Below the pieces are notes generated by a model. The model was not told the origin of the DNA. It did no database searches and worked only from the letters and a program-made list of their open reading frames with translations. Of a stretch of 64,000 nucleotides of DNA, positions 1 through 32,944 are shown piece by piece; the stretch's first letter is position 1, and every line of letters begins with the position of its first letter. A program made the translations under genes and the position numbers. Origin of the DNA: Maylandia zebra (lineage: Eukaryota > Chordata > Actinopteri > Cichliformes > Cichlidae); NCBI RefSeq assembly GCF_041146795.1, contig NC_135179.1, positions 9,521,547-9,585,546 of the forward strand, given 5' to 3'.

Positions 1-1054
1 AGAACCAAGTCCGCCAGAGCTTATATTATATTTTTACATGCTGTGGAGCCATTTTTGGGAGCATTTCAAGTTGCTATACATCAATACAACCATTATAGCC
101 CAGATTTTAATAATATGTATTCATTAAGTGCATAGTAATTACATAAATTGCAAAAAAGTGCAATAAACTACAAAAAAATTGAAAATCGTTTTTGATTTTT
201 TAACATATATTTGTAGTTAGAGAAATTTAAGAGGCTTATCCCTCAAAACTGTAAATACAAAAAAGTTGCACAAAATAGTTTCCCACCACAGGAAATTTAT
301 TTTGAGTGTCTTCATAGTTTTATTTTTGAAATACACCAATTTTTATACACTGCAGGAAAAACGAAAATAAATATTATACTGCAAATTTGCAAAAAAGCAG
401 CATATGCATCAAAATAAACTATTTCCAGCAGTGCAATATGAGTCCTAAGCATCCCAGAAACGACACAGAAAGTCATAAAGTCAAAGATAACTTTTAAAAA
501 GAGCAGTATAGGCCCTGAGGCCCTGATCGCAAAAAAGACTACATTTCCGCGAAAATGACGTCACTTCCGGTTTCGGCCAGGTAATGGCGGAAATGCAAAA
601 GTTCGCGCTGACGTCTATTCCAACGTAGGAAGTGTTTTGAACAGCTGATCGGACCAGCAAAGCGTGTTTCTGGAATATTATGTTTTTGTTCCTGCAAGCG
701 CTTTTTATGCAGTTTTTGCAAAGCTTTATGTGGAAGGAAACCGTGACCTAGGACAAGCTGATGGCACAATATGTAAGTACAACTCCTCCGGTTTCATATG
801 CAAAAAAAAATTTTGCGCTAGCTTACGTGGTTGCAGTGCTACCGGGATTTAAAAATAGTTACGCATAACAGAGCGTTCCCGCTCCGATCGGCTCTAAAGG
901 GTTAAAAGAGGATGGAAAAAAATACACAGTTATTCAATTTATTGTCATGTTTCTGATATTTAACCTGGAACCAAACACATGGTATTCATCTGCGTTTAGC
1001 ATGGTACTTGGTACTTTGAATCTGTTTTCATGTTTGTTTACACCTTTTCCTCAG
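1..1054. other. 5' flank: ddx43 intron and repeat-like DNA, no exon recognised
   Basis: This AT-rich stretch precedes the first ddx43 exon I can place, so it is presumably intron of that gene. From about 540 to 905 there is a GC-richer block ending in CTAAAGGGTTAA, which looks like the end of a dispersed TTAA-flanked DNA element, but I could not find its partner terminus. The short open frames here match nothing I know. No KH-domain coding sequence of ddx43 is visible, so the N-terminal exons should lie left of the window. Confidence 0.4.
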
Positions 1055-11070
<10,016 letters not shown>

Positions 11071-11432
11071 TACAGAGCTCTCCATGTAAGTTTTCCCGCC
11101 ATGTTCCTCCACCTTACTCTGACAGGAATTAACAGTCAAATTACTGTATTTCACATGGTTATGAGAATGTTCATTTTCTTATCCTTTTCTCCACAGGCTG
11201 GAGCAAGGTCTCAATCTACCTGTGTTATTTCTTTTTAATGTGCATTTTAGTTCTTTATTTTCTGTTATTGAAAGGTTTGCTTGCTGGATTATATCTATGA
11301 TCATTTGGCAACTTGCACCTAATTGTTTTCTTCTCTTAAAAGACTTTAAAATGCACATTTTTCTCTGCCATAAACTTTTCTGTCTGTTATCATTCAGAAT
11401 ATTTTGTGTTATCTCTTGGTTGTGGAAAGTTT

Positions 11433-11438
11433 AATAAA
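11433..11438 (+). other. Polyadenylation signal of ddx43
   Basis: AATAAA lies 363 bp downstream of the ddx43 stop codon and is the first canonical hexamer after it on the plus strand. It would give a 3' UTR of about 380 bp. Confidence 0.6.
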
Positions 11439-11439
11439 T

Positions 11440-12544
11440 TGTTATCTTAAAAAGAAATGACATGTTGTGCATGCATTAATGGCTTCTTCCTTTAGAACTT
11501 AACCATAGAATTGTGGTAATAATTGAATCTACTTTCTTAATTGCCTATATTAATGGTCAAAAATTACATGGACACTGTTGGGGGTAAATGCTCATAATTT
11601 GGGGGGGAAATAATAATATCATGGAAAAAGAGAAAAGTCAGGTCTTTTGGAAAAAAAAATTGTCAAACAGGAAGTGATGGTTTGCGTTAAGCTCAACAGC
11701 TTGTCTGCTTTACTTGCTCAAGATGTTTAGTCTGCTGACCACATCAGTTTACTTGGAGATCTGATTTATAAGAAAATCTAAGCACAAACACTGCTGTTCA
11801 TTCCTATAAAAATGTGTATTTCAAAACTTAATGAGTCAGCTATGTTATGCCAGTCTGATGGCTAAATCTAAAATAGAAGTGCAAAAACTGAGCCTGTCAG
11901 CACTTGTTGTAAGCAAGCTGAAAAATTGTGCGTTTATTGTCCTCAATCACTACGTTTTTTTTTCAGCCCCAGTTAAGATGCCATTCTAAGGTGTATATAT
12001 TTTACAAATAAGAGGTATCGTCTGGCTTCACAATAAAGTAAAAGTCAGTTAACAAAGCTTACAAATGTAATGTGTTTTTAATATGTCAGCTATTAATCAG
12101 CAAACGACATCACCTTTTCATTGACCATATAAAGCGATACATTTAAGGATTCAGTCAGAATATAATAAAGAAACATGTAATAAGAAAAGTATATTAGTAC
12201 TTGTGTTATTGTTCTCCTAAATCTCAATTTACGAGTAACATTTCTTACAAATGGGTTGCAAACCAGAAAACAACAAAATCACATCAAAACTCAAAGCTGC
12301 AAATTAAAGTTTCAACTGTACAGATATGATTAAGGGGAAATAAGATAACTAAAACTAAAGCAATGAAATCGGTAAAACAAACTATTTGCATAGTTGCTGG
12401 ATTGCCTGTGCTTATTTGAGGCATTGTAAACACAATGGGACTTCCCAAAAAAGTTGATTCTGTTTATTTGGATGCAGCATTTGATTGAGCATGCATCAAG
12501 ACACTATAGGACTTACAAAAATCACGAGTCCAGATGTGCATTAA
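11440..12544. other. Intergenic, ddx43 to cgas (convergent genes)
   Basis: AT-rich DNA between two converging 3' ends. It probably includes the cgas 3' UTR on the minus strand. I see no other gene or clear repeat. Confidence 0.5.
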
Positions 12545-15500
12545 TTAATTTCCATTTTTAAGTTGTTCCCTAAAAATAGGAAAGCCTTTCCGGCGTTCCT
12601 CCCTGATAGCATCGGACAGACCTTTGCAAACTCTAATACCAGAGAACAGGTTCTGACTTGGAATGAAAAAGTTGCATAGTTGACCATTTTCCAAGTAACC
12701 TTCAAAGTCCTGCAGGAGCACCTGGAAACAGTCGCTCAGGTCTGAGACTCTCCACTTGTTGTCATCAGTTCGCAAGCAACAGGCATGTAAGAGTGTAGTT
12801 TTGGCATGATAAGAGCAAAACTTGTCAAATGAAGAATCCCTTTCCTTCAGCAGATGTAGCAGGTGCTTTAGGAGTTTCAGACAGGACTTTCTGTGTGCAA
12901 GGAGAAAGATACAGAGATTTTGGGACCTTGGATAATTAAACTTTCACAACATGACATTAGGTAAGAAATCCTTAAACATATCAAACATTTTCTTCAGTCT
13001 GCTTACTTTCTTGAGTTGAGAGATAGGTATATGTGCATAGAAATGGATGGATATAAGTGTCTAGAGATGGAGATATAGGGGTGTGTTTGTGTTTAATATA
13101 GAGCTGCAATGATTCATCCAGCAATTGAATAATAAAAAAAAAATCTTTGCTTCGATGCTTTGTTTAACACACGACTCTGTAGCGCACCCTTATCACCATG
13201 GAAATGCGGGCATGTCAGCTGCATTTGTGACAAAAAGCAAACCTGTAATAGAACTGTATTTAGGAGCAGTGAACGACTACAGAGTCTGCCGACACTAAAC
13301 CTATGAGGCCCCCAGTTTTCAACAAAAGCATCGATAACACAAAAAGCTGCAATGATGATGACGCTGGCAAAGTTTAACATGAATCTGCAGTAAGCCTCCA
13401 GAAGTTGTATTAAAACATGCAGACAAACTGTTAACTTAGCCTGATACCATGTTTAAATTATACAGCTTAATGAAGGCTGACGACGTACATGAAACCGATA
13501 CCTGCAGCAAGCAAAGGGGGGACATGAGGCTTACTAGATCAGATTAATTTCAGGGCTTTCGCAACATTTATCAGATTGAAGGTGAAATGATATAAAATGA
13601 TGTGTTAATTAAATTGCATTAATATTTGAGAATATGAAGAAACGCTTTTTCACAAGCCAATAAAAATGTACATGGGCCAATAAAACTCTGGACACTGAAT
13701 TATTATTACTATTAAGTAACACCTGCACCATTATAACATTTGTTTTCAGCAGCACAGAAAGTATGCATCAAACTTTCCATCAACTATGGAATGCTGATAT
13801 TCTCGCTTTCCTTCATTGCAGCCACCACATTCTCTTTTAAAGGCCTACAGATACAAACTCGCTCTTTGCTTGACCTCAAACACATAGGCACACACAGATG
13901 CACAAAAATTCGGAAACATGAATGCACAACAAATCTACCTCGTCAAGGAGATAAAACTTGTACTTGAAAGTATTTATATATTTTTGCATTTAAGAAAACA
14001 CTTTCTTTAAAACATTTAATTTAATATGGTGCATAAATACAATGAAAGGGTTTCGTTCTTTCTGTTGTTGTTAACAGATTTCAAAACATTGCAATTTCTA
14101 AAATGGAAACTAATTAGCAGTTCATTTTGAAAGACGTTTTCGCTTTTAAATGTCTATTATTGCTCATTAATAAGAAATAAGACAAGTAGTTATCCAATTA
14201 ATAGACTCATGTACCAAACACCAACAAACCACATGGTTGGATGAATAATTTTTTTGCCATTGTGTTCATTTTCTACCAGAAAGCAATAATTTGGTTTAAT
14301 AAGCATGTTGTTCTAACCTGCAGCAGTTTTCTCCACTTTGTTCACAGCAAGTCTTCTTTGATCCATGATTTTTCAGGATGGCCTTCTCAATGTGAGAGAA
14401 TGAAACTCTCCAAACATCTGTATGTTAGAGATGACGGAAGAGAACAGGGAAATTTTAAGCTTTTTATACCATCATGAAAATTGCACATTTTGAACTGTAG
14501 TAACATTGGTCAAGTGTTAAAGGGGATTTCTGCTTCAGTGGGAAACCTACACCGTAGCTACGATATGACTGCCAAACCCTCTGAAACCCTATGCCATTAC
14601 TTTATATATAACCCTTTCATAAATCCTGTTGACTACATTTTATTTACCAACGTAAGCAACGGTAATACACATGAAAATGCACAGAAACATTGAAAATGAC
14701 TTTTTGGCACAACACTGACAACAATGTCAGCCACAAACATTCTAACCAGGATTCAGTTGTCTTATAATACTGTGTCCTTTCTCACGTCTACTGCAGTTAA
14801 CAAAAACTTTATCTATTTCGTTCAGTGGCTCACAATCACATGATTTTTTTTTTTTTAATTCACTAATTGAGAGAGGTTAAACTTACCTTTATTACGGACA
14901 CCATCATTTTCCACTGTACCCTTGCCCTCATATTTTGGGACCAGATAATATGGCTCTCGCTTGTAATCTTGCTTAACTTTATGCCCGAGCCAGCACTCTA
15001 TTTTAAGGCCTTGGGTTGTGAAAGGCGGCCAGCTTGATTTAACCATAAGGCAGAGAACAACATCCAGCGAAATTGGGACTGATTGTACATGTGTGGTCAG
15101 GGTCACTGCTGGACAGCCTTTTTTCTTCTTGTCCACCTTCCATCCTGAAAGAACAAACAAAACCTAACTCCAGACATTCTATGGTACTGGATGCTGTATA
15201 TTAATACATTACAATATAGAAAGCATAGATAAATAAGCATGTTAAATTAAAGGCCTTGTCAAATTGAATTCTTCCTCAGGCCCTTTTTTACTGTAAAATT
15301 GAAATTTCACTAAAACTAACTTAAACTTTGATACTTACCAGTAAAATTCTTGACACATTTCTTCACTTCTTCTCTGAACTCATTGAGCATCTTGGTAGCA
15401 GATAAAATGCCATTTTCTAGAAATCTTTCCAGATTCTTCTGGCCACGTTTTAATTCCACACTGTAAAATGCGCCATCAGTTCCAAATGGTGCAAGTTTCA

Positions 15501-16579
15501 CCCGATCAACCAAGATGGGCAGCATGACGTCAAATTCATCGGGATTACAAATCTGTGCAACATACAAGTCATACATCAGATTGGACCACAAATCCTGTCC
15601 TGAGTTAATTGCGGGAACTCAGAGTGTAAAACCTTACCTTTAGATTTTCATAGTAGCTTCCTGTTTTTAGGGGTTCTTGTACGTCATTAAAGCTTAATGT
15701 ATTCTGTTTTAAATGATTGATTATATTTCGTATTATCGCATTTATGACTTCTGCTGCGTTTGTTTTGTCAATCATTTTAATTTTCATTTTTTTCAGAGTT
15801 TCCTTAAGGATATAATCTGTTGAAGCTTTTTCTTCGGTCATGTCTTTCCTTTTTAAGTCCTCAGATTTTCCTGGTGCAACCTTTGTATCCTGCACAGCAG
15901 ATTGTACTTCTACTTTTGGCTTGGCACCACAGGCTTTTGCTGGTGGCGATTTGGCTTTGCCAGCACATATTTCGGTTTTTGTGGTCTGTTCTGAAGCCTC
16001 TCTTGTATTCTTTGGAGTCTGTTGCTCTGCCTTTGGTATCTTCTCAAAATATTGCTCATTTTGCATCTTTGCATCAAGTTGTTCTCTTAATCTTGGCTTG
16101 GTGCCACAGGCTTTTGCTTTGACAGTGTCCACAGAATCCTCTGTAGGATCTTTTAGCTGTATCTCAGTCATTTCTGATGGTTTGGCTTTCCTAACACGTG
16201 GGTTTGTTTTTCTGGTACTCTCTGGAGTCTCTGGCTTTACTTCCTCTTCAAGTCCTTGTGATTTTGTCCTGTCAGAACATCTTTTTGTTCTTGTGGTTTT
16301 TGGAATTTCCTTTTTCTCCAGTTTCTCCAGTGGAAGTTGTTCTGTTGACTTGGTCCTGGTCGCACAAGTTCTCTGCGCTCTGCTGTGTTGAGATTCTCCT
16401 CTGGCACTGTCAGGAGGAAACTTTTTTTCAGCTTTGTTTGGATTTTTCTGCTCCGCTTTCTTTGGTTTCTGTTTCGTTTGTTTTTCACTCTGCTTCCCTT
16501 CTGTTAAATCAGGAGAACTTACTTTAGTGCACTCAGCGTCGAGACTGTTTAGCTTGCGCGGTTTCCCTCTCCCAGCCAT
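12545..16579 (-). CDS. cgas: Cyclic GMP-AMP synthase (cGAS, MB21D1), complete, 5 exons
   Basis: Cytosolic DNA sensor that makes 2'3'-cGAMP from ATP and GTP to activate STING. Exons: 16579-15638, 15552-15339, 15144-14887, 14417-14318, 12890-12545; phases fit and give 619 residues. The nucleotidyltransferase signature GSYYENLK is followed by NPDEFDVM, giving metal ligands Glu320 and Asp322; the third, Asp413, lies in [10 protein letters not shown]. The zinc thumb [15 protein letters not shown] gives His489, Cys495, Cys496 and Cys503, spaced as in human cGAS. Catalytic and zinc sites are thus intact. About the first 265 residues are Lys/Glu/Thr/Pro-rich and look disordered, far longer than the roughly 160 in human, with an internal repeat (KACGTKP and KACGAKP). 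The first ATG is used; upstream DNA is 1.2 kb from the eef1a1 stop. Confidence 0.95.
13095..13380. repeat. Possible hAT-type repeat fragment in cgas intron 4
   Basis: It begins GAGCTGCAATGATTCATC, similar to the GGGCTGCAACGATT ends of fish hAT-like elements, and later contains AAAGCATCGATAACAC. No duplication or matching right end was found. The rest of this 1.4-kb intron shows nothing recognisable. Confidence 0.3.
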
Positions 16580-17778
16580 GACAGTGTAATGAATGAAACT
16601 TGTCTGCCAAGATTAATCCTTAGTGTGTCCTTTTATTGTATGAGAACACACCCCTTTACTTTGCCACACCCTGCCCTTATGTTGATTCAGCCTTTGACGT
16701 ATACTCACCGGATGTAAACTGTGAGTGAAAGCTTTTCTGCAGGTCCTATTGCATGTAGTCCTCACGTACGCTATGCTGTGTGTATTGTGTAATAGCACAA
16801 TCACTCGGTGAGTGCTGGGCTTATTACTTCCTGGATGATTGCTATTGGCCATAGGGTGAGGCTATAGCCTTCTAAGGTGCTGACACAGCACTGTGCCTGC
16901 AATTTTATAAACTTGATCTTTGTTTGAAATTCTTATTAGTTTCTCTTTTATTTCTATATCAATAGCTACATCTTGTGGATAGAAAGGTGTATTGCAGATA
17001 TTGTGTCATATTTTAAGAATCTTAAACTTCAACACAACTGTTGCTCTCACAGCTTTACACAGAAGGGGGGAAAAACTGCTAAAGGCAGCACATTTTGGTT
17101 GAAATATGTTTAATGTTACAAAGAGGCTCATGCCATCTTACAATAAGGTGCTATAGCTTATGCCAATTTAAACTACAAGTGCAAGTGCAAAATTAGCAAA
17201 ATGCCAATCAAAGTGCTTTAAGAGTCCACATGTGGACTAGAGTCCTGGGAGGACAATTTTTGACCTTTTTTTGTTTTAAGTTCTTTTTAAAGCTTAAACA
17301 GAACAAATTCTCTACTACTCCACTACACAGAAGGACACAGTTATGACTCCTTGCTCCTAGAGAGCGCCATATAGTTGCAAACAAACACTAAAAGCAGGAC
17401 AACATATAATATCATGTAAAGAGTTCAGAACCTACACTCCATTGAACTAGAGAGGTGATAGGTTGCAGTATCTCTAATTATTAGATGTCTAAATAGCACA
17501 GAATAGGGTTTCCATGACGCGAATCAACAGTGCACACATTTGAAACATGTTGATGTTACACTGTACTTAATGGTAATCTAACCACTGAAATGGAACCAGG
17601 AGTGCTGCCTCAAGGACTAAAGAGCTAAGTGTTTTTCTTTCCTTCGAATGCTTTTGCGATGCATTGTGATGATTAACCAGTCTTTAATTATTAAGTTGAA
17701 GTAGCCAATTCTAGGATGAAGTTGGATGACTGATGTCCTGCCTTGGGAGACCTTGGGGTCGGCAGAGTAGCACAACAT
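16580..17778. other. Region between cgas start and eef1a1 stop
   Basis: Holds the cgas upstream region and the eef1a1 3' UTR on the minus strand. Minus-strand ATTAAA hexamers occur at 17683-17688 and 17109-17114; either could end the eef1a1 transcript. I saw no convincing interferon-response element or TATA box for cgas. In human, MTO1 lies between these two genes; no MTO1 coding sequence is seen here. Confidence 0.5.
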
Positions 17779-20605
<2,827 letters not shown>

Positions 20606-21884
20606 CTAAAGCCAGGGTTAAGTTACAGTCAGGAAGCAATGGATTGATGAACTAGCTGTTGTGACTGACATATAGTGAAATGGGCTTGTTGTGAGTGAAT
20701 AACATATTATTTGATGGTGGAAAATAGCCCAGACTTGTTTGTGTAATTAAACACCATAGGGTTCAACATTATGCTGGCAGAAATTCAAGGTATTGCATGG
20801 CTCTGTGGAAAAATACTGGAGTGGGAATCTCAGCTGGTGCAGGAAGAATTTGTAATTACATTAAAATACTGCTCAAAGGAGTAAAGTGAAAGTAACTTGG
20901 GCTCAGATTTGCTAAGAAGAAGGCTCTTGATTGTCAGTACGTGTTTTCTTTAGCATCTCAGAAGACTCCGAGGACTAGGGAGGATATCAGTGAACTGCAC
21001 AGAACACACAACACTCCTCCCTCTCTTACTCTATCCCTCCATCCATCCACACCCCTGCTCTCCTCTTTCACATCCACATGCTTCTCCTGTTCTCACCACT
21101 CTGTGCACCAACACATCCAGGTAGCTCAGATGATATTTCACAGCACCATCCTCTTTTTCACAGCCACAGACTCAGTACAGCTTCCCTCCCAGCCAGAATC
21201 CACCATTTTGTCAGGTCTAGTCTACTAACAGTGTAGCAGCCATTACTCAGACACTGCAGTGCACTGTGCACAGGTTCACGCAAAGGGAAACAGGTACTGT
21301 TAAAGACTCTGTGGGGGTGACGGGGTGATGACCCTGAACATTAGGCTTCACACATGCACTGCGAAGTTTTGTTTAACCAAACCCGTGTGACATATTTAGT
21401 CTGAATGCACTCTGCAGCAGGCTGAACGTCAAGTAGCTTAATCCAACTGTAATATGTATCCCCACATGTTCTTGCTCAGGTGAACTTAGGGCAAGGACAG
21501 TCATCTACATGCGCGCGTTTAACTCATCCTTCACAGATAACGTCACAGCGGCTGCCGCAGTGCGCTTTCACGTCTAAAAGATGGTTAAAAAAATAAACCT
21601 ATAGAAACAGAGGGCGGAGCTTCAGAAAAATCTAAAGTATTGCACTAAATCTAATGTCTGAAGGAATTAACGGAAATGTCAACCCTCCGCCATGTTCTGT
21701 TATCTGCCCGCTTACTGAAGCCTGGATGCGCATTAACTGCCAGCCGCCTGTCCTGCATCACAGTATCCCCACACACAGAACCGCTAAAAATAAAAACAGG
21801 CCCAGATAATTGACTGCTGGCATCAAAAAATAAATCGATAAAATAAAGTCCACTTCATGCATTATATCGTGTACTGCGTCGTAC

Positions 21885-21930
21885 CTGAGAGCTGGCCGGT
21901 GTCAGGTTGGCTGCAGGCGCGGATAGGCTG
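21885..21930 (-). other. eef1a1: Noncoding exon 1 of eef1a1 (approximate 5' end)
   Basis: On the minus strand GCTCTCAG is followed by the donor GTACGA, ending the exon at 21885. The sequence downstream of the TATA-like box is pyrimidine-rich (CTCCCCTCAGCC), which fits a 5' terminal oligopyrimidine start as known for eEF1A mRNAs, but the exact start (about 21921-21935) is inferred. Intron 1 is about 1.28 kb. Confidence 0.6.
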
Positions 21931-21949
21931 AGGGGAGACGCTGATCCGG

Positions 21950-21954
21950 TTATA
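21950..21954 (-). promoter_or_regulatory. TATA box of eef1a1
   Basis: The minus strand reads GAGCTATAACCGG, with TATAA roughly 20-30 bases before the pyrimidine-rich presumed start. The surrounding 21880-22090 is GC- and CpG-richer than its flanks, consistent with a strong housekeeping promoter. Confidence 0.55.
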
Positions 21955-22089
21955 GCTCGCAGGACAGGCGGGGGTGTTGCGTAATTGCGCGCACCCGCCG
22001 TTGCACAGCATCACAACGACGAGTTAACGTAAACGAGTTTATTATAGGGCACAAATATCAGCATCCATTGTCGGACACACCGGCGAGTT

Positions 22090-24836
22090 AATATGCGCTT
22101 TAATGTCTGCAGAAAGCTTCAATGATCGGTAATTCCCGACGCATAACTTAATCGTGGCTTTTCAAGGGAAGGAAAATGCGCATTTAAAATTCAAGACTTT
22201 GCATTCATTAATAATTAGCATAGTATACATAAACAAGGCAGTTGTCGTTATTGTTGCTTTGCTATCATTAGTTGACTTTGAGATATCAGGAATGAGTGAC
22301 AGCTCCGCTCTTAAAGGTTTGCAGTAAGCAGCAGGTGAAGGGCTCACCTTTCCAGCCGCTCTCTAGTTGGATTAAAAGACGTTATGTGCTTAACGTCTCT
22401 GCCAATTACGTTAAAGTGCAGTGGCATTAAAAAATAGCAGTTAAACATAGAGGCGTTAAATGATATTTCCATGTTTTCACTTCCAGGCAAACGTATATTT
22501 AGTTAAGCAGTATCACCTTTTAAGGACAATTGTGTGACTATAGAGAATTGACTTAATGGGTGCAGGAATTGAGGGTTAAAAGCAGACAAAACGGTTAACC
22601 TGTGCACTAACCTGACTAATTTGTTTGCCATTTTTTCCCCCATGTTTTTTCTCATGAGTATAACTGGCATTTTCCCTGCTCTAAACCCTCACAAATGTAT
22701 GACTGGTCCCCAAATGTAATCTACTAATCTTTAGAATAAAACAAGTCAAGGCTGAAAACTCAAAGTTTTTTGAGTCTTTTAGGAAATTGGATTGAGAGGA
22801 TGCTACCAGCGACGAGGATTAGAAATTAGTATAATCAGAGGGACAGCTCAGGCTGAGCGTTTTGGAAATGACGTAAGAGGCAAAAATAAAAAGTAGAGGA
22901 TAGAAGAGGTTTGTGGGTGCAGTGAAGGAAGACATGCAGAGGGTTGGTGTGACAGGAAGATGCCAGGTTGAGAAGGAGGCAGATGATGGGAGAGAAAGCA
23001 GATTAAGTCGCATAGGGCTCGTTTTTAGGCAACTTTGAGCTACTTAAAATTATTAAGTATGTAAAACCACATTATTCTTAGTTAATGTGAAAGGTGTTCT
23101 AGGAGATAAAGAAATAATACCCCAACACAAGATCTGATTTACACAGTCTTTATACCACAGCAATTTAAAACATTTCTCTCAAATGTTTTGAAAGAGGAAT
23201 TTTACAATGATTTTTACTTAGTACAATTTAGTCCCTTTATTCTCTGTGCAAACAAAGCACAATAACAACTGAAATAAATGAAGTCAGTAACAAAAAGAAC
23301 TCAAAAGAATGAGCCTGCATTGCTGATCCCTTTTGAACTTAAGCAGTAAGGCACATTATAAATATTCGGAAATTTCAAAGACAAAATGTTAACCTTACAG
23401 CTTAGCTTGGATTTACCTCTTAACTGAGATTATGTATGAAAGAAAATTGTACATAATGTATAATGTGTGCAAATATGATGAAAAAAATAAATCTGTCATT
23501 GACACTGAAAGAAGGCGATCACCACACTGACACTTAAAACTTGAGGAAATATGCCTCCATGTGATAAGCTTAATCAAAATTTAAAAGTAAACAAACGTCC
23601 TTTTAAATCCTTGTAAGATTTAAGATACCTGAGAATTCGGGGAATAATTTAAAGCCAAGTCCCTTTATTAATAAGATGTACTGGAGAGATCATAACCCGT
23701 GTGACGTTAAATCCTGCTATCTCAAATAAGAGTTGGCTTGTGAACCTGAAAACTCAAGACCACTGTTCCCTCTAAGCTGAGCGCGTGAGCAATCGTGCAC
23801 TGCTGACAGTCTCCGCGCATAGAAAATCAGCAAAATAAAATAAATACATGTATTTACTTTCATTCCAATTCAGGTTGGATTTTTTTTTTTTTTTTTTTGT
23901 GCGCAGCACAGATTTTCTGTGTGGGGAGACCATGTCAGCAGTGCGCGATTGCTCACGCGCTCAGCTTAGAGGGAACATTGCTCAAGACACTGCACCATAT
24001 TACAAGTAATCATTTAAAAAAAAAAAAAGTACATTTCTCTAAGAAAAAAGGATAAAATGCTTGGAGACATTTTTAAGGCATCATCCCTGAAAAAAGTGTA
24101 CACTATAGTCATAATGCTGAATTTAAAACGTTTGGGATTTTTAAAATTCACTATAAAGCCTACTGGCACTTCATTATGGGCTACAAAGTAACAGATTTAA
24201 AAAAAAAAAAATTTTTGGTGGGCATCGGTGTGTACTGGATGTAAAACTTAAGGATTTACTGAGGCATTTAAAACTGTCCCTTCTGTAAAAAGGAACCATT
24301 GGGTATAGCAGGTTGAATCCACAAAACCACCTACAGTGGAATGATTTTCTTCCATAGCTTATTTATAATGAGTTAATATCTAAAATGCGTTATTATCTGT
24401 AAATATCAAAGTTGATGTACATTAGCCGGCCTTTATAGTTAGTTATGCAGCCTGTAGCGTCATAACTAACTAATCTCATTGCCCCCCCTCCACATACCAG
24501 CAAGCCCGTTTGGCTTCATAATGAAAGCTTCCTCTGATACTTCTTGGGAAAGCATATGTTGATTTCTTCCTCTGAGAAATAATATATTTGAGTAGGTACA
24601 GCTACAACTTTCTTTTTTTAAAATCACCGACATTGGGCTCATCTGTTTCAAGACCATGTACCCACAGCCACATTAAGGAACATCTTTCCAAGATATCATG
24701 GCAATTACACACTTATCCGACCATGATGAATACAGCTAGAACACATCTCTCCCTTAAATTACCCACCAAATGAGCTCATGTTTGAAACTTGCCCACCGGA
24801 CAAATCTGAAAATTTAACCCGAAAGGGTCTCATGTC
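22090..24836. other. Intergenic, eef1a1 promoter to slc17a5 3' end
   Basis: Mostly AT-rich. It contains the upstream region of eef1a1, the 220-bp inverted-repeat element at 23761-23980 and the probable slc17a5 3' UTR near 24.0-24.8 kb. I recognise no gene. Confidence 0.5.
23761..23980. mobile_element. Short inverted-repeat element (hAT-type MITE)
   Basis: Ends are inverted repeats of about 35 bp: CACTGTTCCCTCTAAGCTGA at the left and the matching CAATGTTCCCTCTAAGCTGA read from the right. The 8-bp CTCAAGAC is duplicated perfectly at 23753-23760 and 23981-23988. An 8-bp duplication with CA...TG ends indicates a hAT transposase. It contains a T run and no open frame. Confidence 0.88.
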
Positions 24837-32831
<7,995 letters not shown>

Positions 32832-32934
32832 TTTTTTTAAAATATCAGCTTTTAGTTGGATTGCTTTACCGCATCACAAGCTGAAAGCTAACTTCCCTGG
32901 AGCCTGTCAGCTGAGCTCGACTCGGCAACTACCC

Positions 32935-32944
32935 GTCACGTGAC
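32935..32944. promoter_or_regulatory. CLEAR / E-box palindrome upstream of slc17a5
   Basis: GTCACGTGAC, a perfect 10-bp palindrome, sits 104 bp upstream of the slc17a5 start codon in a GC-richer block. This is the core CLEAR consensus bound by TFEB/TFE3/MITF at lysosomal gene promoters. Because sialin is lysosomal, regulation by TFEB is a reasonable inference. USF or MYC proteins could also bind it. Confidence 0.7.

Noticed and set aside
664-852. Possible upstream exon of ddx43
   Set aside because: The predicted peptide has no KH-domain or DDX43-like residues, and the surroundings look like a dispersed repeat.
15820-16527. Several plus-strand open frames of 100-183 codons
   Set aside because: They are antisense shadows of cgas exon 1, whose minus-strand frame continues across all four later exons with correct phase.
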